From Methylobacterium oryzihabitans (GTDB lineage Bacteria; Pseudomonadota; Alphaproteobacteria; Rhizobiales; Beijerinckiaceae), in assembly GCF_004004555.2 (NCBI RefSeq), contig NZ_SACP01000002.1, positions 186,001 to 250,000 of the forward strand: 64,000 nt of DNA. The letters are read 5' to 3'. The notes under the pieces were generated by a model. That model made no database searches, was not told the origin of the DNA, and was given only the letters and a program-made list of their open reading frames with translations. Positions 58,682-64,000 of the stretch are shown piece by piece. The translations under genes were made by a program, and so were the position numbers. Position 1 is the first letter of the stretch. Every line of letters begins with the position of its first letter.

Positions 58682-59443
58682 ATGGATCTCGGTCTGAAGG
58701 GGCTTCGGGCCCTCGTCACCGGCGGCACCAAGGGGATCGGCGGCGCCATCGCCGACCTCCTGGCGGAGGAGGGCGCCGCCGTCGCGCTCTGCGCCCGCAG
58801 CGACGAGGAGGTCGCCGCCAAGGTGGCGGCGCTCCGCGCCAGGGGCGTGGCGGCGACGGGCCGCGCCGTCGACGTCGCCGATTCCGATGCCCTCAGGGCC
58901 TGGATCGCGCAGGCCGGGGAGGAACTCGGCGGCCTCGACATCCTGGTGCCCAACGTCAGCGCGCTCGCGGTCGGGGCCGACGAGGCGGCGTGGCGCTCCG
59001 GCTTCTCGGTCGACATCATGGGCACCGTCGCGGCGGTCGAGGCCGCGATGCCGTTCCTCGAACGCTCGGAGGCCGGGTCGATCGTCGTCATCTCGAGCGT
59101 GTCGGGCCGCGAGATCGACTTCGCGGCCGGGCCCTACGGCGCCTTCAAGGCGGCCCTGATCCACTACGCGCAGGGGCTCGCCTTCCAGCTCGCGGGCAAG
59201 GCCATCCGCGCCAACACGGTGTCGCCGGGCAACACCTATTTCGAGGGCGGGGTGTGGCACCGGATCCAGGAGGGCAACCCGACGCTGTTCGCCGAGGCCC
59301 TGCGCCTCAACCCGACCGGCCGGATGGCCCGCCCGGAGGAGATCGCCCGCGCCGCCGTGTTCCTGGCGAGCCCGGCCGCGAGCTTCATCACCGGCACCAA
59401 CCTCGTCGTCGACGGCGCATTGACCCGGGGGGTTCAGTTCTGA
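58682..59443 (+). CDS. SDR-family oxidoreductase at the end of the amide operon
   Basis: Short-chain dehydrogenase of 253 residues with an intact active site: ALVTGGTKGIGGAIADLLAE, DILVPNVSALAVGAD (NVS for the usual NNAG), catalytic Ser in VVISSVSGREIDFA, Tyr-Lys in GPYGAFKAALIHYAQGLAF, and GTNLVVDGALTRGVQF. AGGAG lies 6 bp before the ATG and only 13 bp separate it from the formamidase stop, so it is the last gene of the operon. Its place in amide metabolism is unexplained. Confidence 0.93.
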   Translation: MDLGLKGLRALVTGGTKGIGGAIADLLAEEGAAVALCARSDEEVAAKVAALRARGVAATGRAVDVADSDALRAWIAQAGEELGGLDILVPNVSALAVGADEAAWRSGFSVDIMGTVAAVEAAMPFLERSEAGSIVVISSVSGREIDFAAGPYGAFKAALIHYAQGLAFQLAGKAIRANTVSPGNTYFEGGVWHRIQEGNPTLFAEALRLNPTGRMARPEEIARAAVFLASPAASFITGTNLVVDGALTRGVQF

Positions 59444-59577
59444 GCATGCGCCCTCCCGCCTCGGGCTGGTTCCGTGGCGCCGGCCGGTCACCGGGGCAGG
59501 GCAGGGGAGGGCGCTGCGGTTCGAGTCTCCGGGCGGTTCAAAGTGGCTGAAAAATTCGTTTTCCAGGCCTGCAGCAT

Positions 59578-60303
59578 CTACAAGTGCTTCAAGCCGTAGC
59601 TCGCGAGAAGAGGCAGAAGTTCATCGCGAGCGCGAAGACGGTGGCGACGAGCCGCGTCCAGCGTCGCGCCAGGATCTCCCGAACGGATCGCGTGGGCGAT
59701 CTCCCGGTGTTCCGCGATCGAAGCATCGAGACCGCGCCGCAGGTTGAGCGTCAGCATGCGTGCACGGTGTGACTGATCGTTGACCGTCTGCACGATCCGG
59801 CTCATCCGCCCGTTCCGGGCGTGCTCGATCAGCGCGGCGTGGAACGCCGCATCCGCTCCACCCCAAGCCGGAAGGTCTTGGCGGGCGTATGCCTCCTCCA
59901 TCCTCGTCGTGTGTGCGTCGAGATCCTCTGCAGCGGCAGCCCGCCCGGCCTCCGGGAGAGCCGCGACGAGTTCGGCCGCGCGACCCTCGATGGCGATGAT
60001 CACGTCGTAGATCTCCCGCACGTCGTCGGGGGCGAGGGCCAGGATGAGGATGCCTTTGCGCGGCAGGACGCGCACCAGACCGTCCTCCTGAAGCCGGATC
60101 GCCGCCTCGTGGACCGGCGTCCGGCTCATCCCGAGCCGCAACGCGATCTCCTGTTCGGAAGCTTGGTAGCCGGGCGCGAAGGTCGCGTCGCGGATGTTGG
60201 CGCGCATCGCTGCGTAAGCGTCGTCGACGAGCGAGGTCCGCCTCTCGCCGTCTTCGCCCTGCTGCCCGCCTTCCCGTGGTCCCTTGGGCCGCGCCCGCAC
60301 CAT
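59578..60303 (-). CDS. GntR-family regulator (FadR/FCD subfamily)
   Basis: DNA-binding regulator of 241 residues. Winged HTH: LVDDAYAAMRANIRDATFAP, ASEQEIALRLGMSRTPVHEA, LVRVLPRKGILIL; then a helical FCD effector domain with metal-type His residues (FHAALIEHARNGRMSRIVQ, EHREIAHAIRSGDPGAT). The ATG at 60303 is preceded by AGGAG. It is divergent from an MFS transporter and tartrate dehydrogenase, with a perfect inverted repeat in between, so it most likely controls tartrate use. Confidence 0.94.
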   Translation of the reverse strand: MVRARPKGPREGGQQGEDGERRTSLVDDAYAAMRANIRDATFAPGYQASEQEIALRLGMSRTPVHEAAIRLQEDGLVRVLPRKGILILALAPDDVREIYDVIIAIEGRAAELVAALPEAGRAAAAEDLDAHTTRMEEAYARQDLPAWGGADAAFHAALIEHARNGRMSRIVQTVNDQSHRARMLTLNLRRGLDASIAEHREIAHAIRSGDPGATLDAARRHRLRARDELLPLLASYGLKHL

Positions 60304-60333
60304 CCCGCGCCTCCTGCGATGCAGCATGCCTGT

Positions 60334-60415
60334 TATCTTCCATACCAGCGGCGGAACAGCGATTGACACCGCGTTCACGGCCTTTTAACCAGCATTCCAG
60401 CTTGCATGGAAGATA
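60334..60415. promoter_or_regulatory. Candidate operators of the GntR regulator
   Basis: TATCTTCCAT at 60334-60343 is repeated as its exact inverse ATGGAAGATA at 60406-60415. Both lie in the 155-bp divergent region between the regulator and the MFS gene, 62 bp apart, the usual arrangement for two operators controlling both promoters. Binding is inferred. Confidence 0.65.
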
Positions 60416-60458
60416 GCGCTCAAGAATGAATGGAGCGCAGCCGCAGCAGGAGGAAACG

Positions 60459-61757
60459 ATGGACGTGTCGCTCGAGACAGCGACCATGCGCCGGGTCGCG
60501 TGGCGCTTGGTTCCCTTCATCTGCCTGCTCTATTTCATCGCCTTCCTCGACCGCGTGAACATCGGCTTCGCCGCGCTGACGATGAACAGGGATCTCGGCT
60601 TCTCCTCGGCCGTCTTCGGTTTCGGGGCAGGAATATTTTTCTTTGGGTACTTCTTGTTCGAGGTGCCCTCGAACGTCATCCTCGACAAGGTCGGCGCGCG
60701 GCTCTGGATCGCCCGGGTGATGATCACCTGGGGCATCATCTCGGGCGCCTTCGCTTTCGTGAAAGGCGAATACAGCTTCTACGCCCTGCGCTTCCTGCTC
60801 GGCGCGGCAGAAGCCGGCTTCTTTCCCGGCATCATCCTCTATCTGAGCTACTGGTTCCCGGCCCGATACCGCGCCGGCGTCGTCTCGCTGTTCATGGCCG
60901 CTGCCCCGATCTCGGTCGTGCTCGGCTCGCCGGTTTCGAGCGCGCTGCTCGACATGGACGGCATCCTCGGCCTGCACGGCTGGCAGTGGATGTTCCTCGT
61001 CGAGGCGGCGCCCGCCGTCGTGCTCGGGGTCGTCGTGCTGTTCTACATGACCGATCGGCCCGAGAAGGCGAAGTGGCTCGCCGACGACCAGCGGGCATGG
61101 CTCGTCGCCGAGATGAACGCCGAGCGGGCCGCCAAGCAGACGGCCGCCAAGCACAGCATCATGGCGGGTCTCGCCGATATCCGCGTGCTGTCACTCGCCC
61201 TGATCTACTTCGGAACCTCGGCCGGCCTCTACACGCTCGGCATCTGGGCGCCGCAGATCATCAAGAGCTTCGGGCTCTCCACCATGGCGGTCGGCTTCCT
61301 CAACGGCGTGCCGCCGACCATCGCGGTCGTGGCGATGATCCTGTGGGCACGTCACTCGGACAGGACCGGCGAGCGCAAGTGGCACGTCGCCATCGCGTGT
61401 CTGGTCGCCTCGGCCGGTCTCGTGCTGGCCGGCGGCGCCACCTCGGTCGCCGCGGTGATCGCGGCGCTGAGCCTGGTCAATGTCGGCATCAGCGCGGCCA
61501 AGCCTCCGCTCTGGGCGATGCCGACGATGTTCCTGTCGGGCTCGGCGGCGGCCGTCGGCATCGCGACGATCAACTCGATCGGCAATCTCGGCGGCTTCGT
61601 CGGCCCCTGGGCGATCGGCTGGATCAAGGACAAGACCGGCAGCTTCACCGGCGGACTGGTCTTCGTGGCCGGCCTGCTGGTCGTGTCCGCGGTGCTGACC
61701 CTCACCGTCGCCCGTGCGGGGCGGCGTGCTGGAGCAGCCGACGTCACCGCCCACTGA
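60459..61757 (+). CDS. MFS transporter, anion:cation symporter family (tartrate type)
   Basis: Major-facilitator transporter of 432 residues with twelve predicted helices. RRVAWRLVPFICLLYFIAFL, DRVNIGFAALTMNRDLGFSS and the motif YWFPARYRAGVVSLFMAAAP are typical of the ACS family (tartrate, phthalate, glucarate carriers). AGGAGGAAACG precedes the ATG at 60459; the upstream in-frame ATG at 60426 would place the ribosome site inside the gene. It is co-directional with ttuC and thus probably imports tartrate or a similar acid. Confidence 0.94.
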   Translation: MDVSLETATMRRVAWRLVPFICLLYFIAFLDRVNIGFAALTMNRDLGFSSAVFGFGAGIFFFGYFLFEVPSNVILDKVGARLWIARVMITWGIISGAFAFVKGEYSFYALRFLLGAAEAGFFPGIILYLSYWFPARYRAGVVSLFMAAAPISVVLGSPVSSALLDMDGILGLHGWQWMFLVEAAPAVVLGVVVLFYMTDRPEKAKWLADDQRAWLVAEMNAERAAKQTAAKHSIMAGLADIRVLSLALIYFGTSAGLYTLGIWAPQIIKSFGLSTMAVGFLNGVPPTIAVVAMILWARHSDRTGERKWHVAIACLVASAGLVLAGGATSVAAVIAALSLVNVGISAAKPPLWAMPTMFLSGSAAAVGIATINSIGNLGGFVGPWAIGWIKDKTGSFTGGLVFVAGLLVVSAVLTLTVARAGRRAGAADVTAH

Positions 61758-61801
61758 TCCCCTGTTCAGATGGCATCTCTCATCCCACCCGGAGTTCGAT
61801 C

Positions 61802-62881
61802 ATGACCAAGACCTACAAGATCGCCGCGATCCCGGCCGACGGCATCGGCATCGAGGTCATCGCCGCCGGCGTCGAGGTGCTCAACGCCCTGGCCGAGAAG
61901 ACCGGCACGTTCCGGTTCCAGTTCGATCACTTCGATTGGGGCTCGGACTACTACAAGACGCACGGCGTGATGATGCCGGCGGACGGCCGCGAGCAGATCC
62001 GCTACCACGACGCGATCTACTTCGGCGCCGTCGGCGCGCCGGACGTGCCCGACCACATCACCCTGTGGGGCCTGCGCCTCGCGATCTGCCAGCCCTTCGA
62101 CCAGTACGCCAACGTGCGCCCGACCCGGATCCTGCCCGGGATCACCAGCCCGCTTCGCCACGTCTCGGGCCCGGAGCTCGACTGGGTGATCGTGCGCGAG
62201 AACTCGGAGGGCGAGTACGCCGGGGTCGGCGGCCGGGTGCATCAGGGCCATCCCAACGAGGTCGCCACCGACGTCTCGATGATGACCCGCAGCGGCGTCG
62301 AGCGCATCATCCGCTATGCGTTCAGACTGGCGCAGAGCCGCCCGCGCAAGCTGCTCACCGTGGTGACGAAGTCGAACGCCCAGCGCCACGCCATGGTGAT
62401 GTGGGACGAGATCGCCGCCGAGGTGGCGCAGGACTTCCCGGACGTGACCTGGGACAAGATGCTGGTCGACGCCATGACGATGCGCATGGTGATCAAGCCC
62501 GAGACCCTCGACACCATCGTCGCCACCAACCTGCACGCCGACATCCTGTCGGATCTCGCCGCGGCGCTCGCCGGCTCGCTCGGCATCGCGCCGACCGCCA
62601 ACATCAACCCGGAGCGCGCCTTCCCGTCGATGTTCGAACCGATCCACGGCTCGGCCTTCGACATCGCCGGCAAGGGCATCGCCAACCCGGTCGCGACGTT
62701 CTGGACCGCCTGCCAGATGCTCGAGCACCTCGGCGAGAAGCCGGCGGCCGACCGGCTGATGCGCGCCGTCGAGCGCGTCACCGCCGACCCGAACCTGCAC
62801 ACCCCCGACCTCGGCGGCAAGGCGACGACCCGGCAGGTCACGGATGCGGTCATCGCCGCGATCCGGGGCGACAACGAGTAG
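61802..62881 (+). CDS. ttuC: Tartrate dehydrogenase/decarboxylase
   Basis: NAD-dependent beta-decarboxylating dehydrogenase (isocitrate/isopropylmalate family) of 359 residues. It shows IAAIPADGIGIEVIAAGVEV, the substrate motif RLAICQPFDQYANVRPTRIL, ENSEGEYAGVGGRVHQGHP, catalytic Lys in TVVTKSNAQRHAMVMWDE, metal-binding DAMTMRMV and FEPIHGSAFDIAGKGIANP. The RLAICQPFDQYANVRP pattern separates tartrate dehydrogenase (TtuC) from LeuB. It acts on tartrate or malate, giving oxaloglycolate or glycerate. Downstream genes for glycerate use are broken. Confidence 0.94.
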   Translation: MTKTYKIAAIPADGIGIEVIAAGVEVLNALAEKTGTFRFQFDHFDWGSDYYKTHGVMMPADGREQIRYHDAIYFGAVGAPDVPDHITLWGLRLAICQPFDQYANVRPTRILPGITSPLRHVSGPELDWVIVRENSEGEYAGVGGRVHQGHPNEVATDVSMMTRSGVERIIRYAFRLAQSRPRKLLTVVTKSNAQRHAMVMWDEIAAEVAQDFPDVTWDKMLVDAMTMRMVIKPETLDTIVATNLHADILSDLAAALAGSLGIAPTANINPERAFPSMFEPIHGSAFDIAGKGIANPVATFWTACQMLEHLGEKPAADRLMRAVERVTADPNLHTPDLGGKATTRQVTDAVIAAIRGDNE

Positions 62882-62892
62882 GGGGACGCGCC

Positions 62893-63018
62893 GTGACCGA
62901 GCCCGGAGCCTTCCTGCGGCGGCTGTTCGCGGCCGCCCTGGCCGCGGCCGATCCTGCCGTCAGCCTCGCCCGGGCCCTGCCGGAGCCGCCGCGCGGCCGC
63001 ACGATCGTGGCCGGCTGA
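62893..63018 (+). pseudogene. N-terminal stub of glycerate kinase (TtuD-like)
   Basis: A GTG 11 bp after ttuC begins TEPGAFLRRLFAAALAAADP, continuing to RALPEPPRGRTIVAG and a TGA at 63016-63018. This matches the first 40 residues of MOFRL-type glycerate kinases/hydroxypyruvate reductases, which normally go on (GRTIVAGAGKA...). Nearly 90% of the gene is missing. Its position after ttuC is the expected one for ttuD. Confidence 0.75.
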
Positions 63019-63177
63019 GGGCCCTGTTCCTGGCTGGGGTCGACACGTTCCGCCTCGACGTCGGTCATGGCACGCAGGATGATCACGCCCGGGTTGGCGC
63101 CGCGATCCGGGCCCTGGGGACGGAGGTCGGTCGCCCGATCGGCATCCTCCAGGACTTATGCCAACGGCCCAGGATGC
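63015..63177 (+). pseudogene. Internal fragment of pyruvate kinase
   Basis: In another frame directly after the glycerate-kinase stub, LRALFLAGVDTFRLDVGHGT and DDHARVGAAIRALGTEVGRP, IGILQDL match the N-terminal part of pyruvate kinase (the conserved ...AGVDVFRLNFSHG... and ...ILADLQGPK... region). The match begins mid-domain and ends just before repeat B. No start codon and no remainder are present. A pyruvate kinase gene often follows ttuD in tartrate loci, so this looks like a deletion joining the two. Confidence 0.75.
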
Positions 63178-63193
63178 TGACGCATCGACTCCG

Positions 63194-63314
63194 ATCTCGG
63201 GCAAGCCCGAGATCGACAGGGCTATCGACCCATTTCGAATTTTCGATACCGAGCCAAAGGCTTGGCAGGAATCCGAAAACGGAACCAGAGGTCATTTTCA
63301 ATGACCTCTTGTAT
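63194..63314 (-). repeat. Structured dispersed repeat B, copy 2
   Basis: Inverse copy of 41435-41554. Read on the minus strand it starts with the hairpin GGTCA/TGACC (compensatory to GGTCG/CGACC in copy 1), continues with TTCGGAT and AAGCC/GGCT hairpin, and ends with the perfect ATCTCGGGC/GCCCGAGAT stem. It immediately follows the pyruvate kinase fragment, so it lies at the edge of a deletion. Confidence 0.8.
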
Positions 63315-63482
63315 TCTACGCCGGCCGCAGGGAAACGCCTCCCGACAATGCTCGCCTGTCGCCGTTACAGATCTTCCGGCTGAATCCGCAAGCATAGATA
63401 TTAATAATCATTCAAAATAAGCAGATATATTTATACAGCCGACTACGCCCTGCCGAGCGTGGAGATATATCAATTGAATTCA
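63315..63482. other. A+T-rich intergenic stretch
   Basis: Composition drops sharply here (runs such as TATTAATAATCATTCAAAAT near 63398-63417), unlike the rest of the window. No gene or hairpin is recognised. It lies downstream of the HutC-type regulator gene on the minus strand and may be a remnant of inserted DNA. Confidence 0.5.
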
Positions 63483-64000
63483 CTAAGCGCTCAAATTCAG
63501 TCGATAGCGGTATACATCTCCCCGGAACAGGCCCTCGACATACTCGATCATGACTGAGTCCTGATTGTAGCTGTGGCGCTTGATCAGCAGGCACGGGAGC
63601 GGCCGTTCGAAGGCGAAGATCTCGCATTCGTCCGCCGTCGGCATCGTCGCCTCCACCGTCTGCTCGCAGCGCACGAGACGGCCGTTCGGGTGCCCGCCCA
63701 GGAAGGCGTAGACGGAGCCGGAGAGATCGCCGGTCTCAAGGGCGGGCACCGCGCGGATGTTGTACCAAGCGACCTCGCGGGACATCGGCACGCCGTCGCC
63801 GGAACGAACGCGCGTCAGGCGCAGGAACGGGGCCGTCGAGGGCAGGCCGAAGATCGAAGCGATCGAGCGGTCCTGGGTGACCGCCCGATCGAGAATGCGC
63901 GAGGACGGGATCTTCCCCAGCTCCCGCATCTCCTCCGTGAAGCCCTTGAGCCGGTCCATGCCCGGGCGCACGGGCTCGGGGGGGCGGCGTACGAGGAAGC
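63483..64000 (-). CDS. GntR-family regulator, HutC subfamily (UTRA domain; 5' end outside window)
   Basis: Only the C-terminal 170 or so residues are in the window. They form the UTRA ligand-binding domain: RLKGFTEEMRELGKIPSSRI, SIFGLPSTAPFLRLTRVRSG, MSREVAWYNIRAVPALETGD, and the C-terminal MIEYVEGLFRGDVYRYRLNL. The frame is open to the window edge and reads FLVRRPPEPVRPGMD, the end of a typical GntR HTH wing. Effector and targets are unknown. Confidence 0.9.
   Translation of the reverse strand, partial: FLVRRPPEPVRPGMDRLKGFTEEMRELGKIPSSRILDRAVTQDRSIASIFGLPSTAPFLRLTRVRSGDGVPMSREVAWYNIRAVPALETGDLSGSVYAFLGGHPNGRLVRCEQTVEATMPTADECEIFAFERPLPCLLIKRHSYNQDSVMIEYVEGLFRGDVYRYRLNLSA

Noticed and set aside
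61352..61757. Possible antisense genes under the MFS transporter
   Set aside because: The frames match no family and the opposite strand encodes a complete transporter.

Overview
The window is uniformly GC-rich (about 70%) and carries a typical alphaproteobacterial housekeeping order: leuS-lptE-holA, then parB-parA-rsmG-mnmG-mnmE-rho on the other strand, then Smr-mltA-Tim44 facing secB, then dnaQ. Gene content (tartrate dehydrogenase locus, FmdDEF-type amide transport, serralysin, many ABC systems) and style fit Hyphomicrobiales, most likely Methylobacterium or a close relative. The genus is inferred from content and order; no search was run.

Layout. 1-19.9 kb is conserved chromosome: the end of leuS, outer-membrane assembly (lptE), replication (holA, dnaQ), segregation (parAB with two parS-like sites), tRNA modification (mnmG, mnmE), transcription termination (rho), cell-envelope genes (mltA, Tim44-like, secB), a lipid kinase, TerC and PPK2. 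20.3-25.4 kb is a GpdQ-like phosphodiesterase plus Ugp-like ABC operon whose first permease is frameshifted. 25.4-26.7 kb is a lower-GC VapBC45-like toxin-antitoxin island. 26.9-31.9 kb is an amino-acid ABC importer with an FAD oxidase and an SDR protein, divergent from an XRE-cupin regulator. Next come parDE, a large SWIM-SNF2 ATPase, a serralysin, an argE-like deacylase and an orphan peptide-binding protein. 41.4-50.8 kb is a decaying accessory stretch: an internally deleted IS3 element, two LysR genes (one broken), remnants of an AhpD-like and a DUF1348 gene, a PPOX-ferredoxin reductase fusion, GST, pirin, a SnoaL-like protein and two SDRs.

50.9-59.4 kb is the best-integrated system: amiC-amiR, a five-gene branched-chain/urea-type ABC transporter, a formamidase/acetamidase and an SDR on one strand. 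Its leader contains what reads as an ANTAR target RNA: two hairpins with hexaloops bearing A1 and G4, the second overlapping a rho-independent terminator. This predicts that amide sensing by AmiC releases AmiR to antiterminate its own operon, including the transporter and hydrolase. 59.6-63.2 kb is a tartrate locus (GntR regulator, MFS transporter, ttuC) whose downstream glycerate kinase and pyruvate kinase genes survive only as fused stubs. A partial HutC-type regulator closes the window.

Two families of structured dispersed repeats (18011/48206 and 41435/63194) show compensatory base changes in their stems, which suggests selection for structure. Several genes carry single frameshifts, which could be real decay or assembly error.
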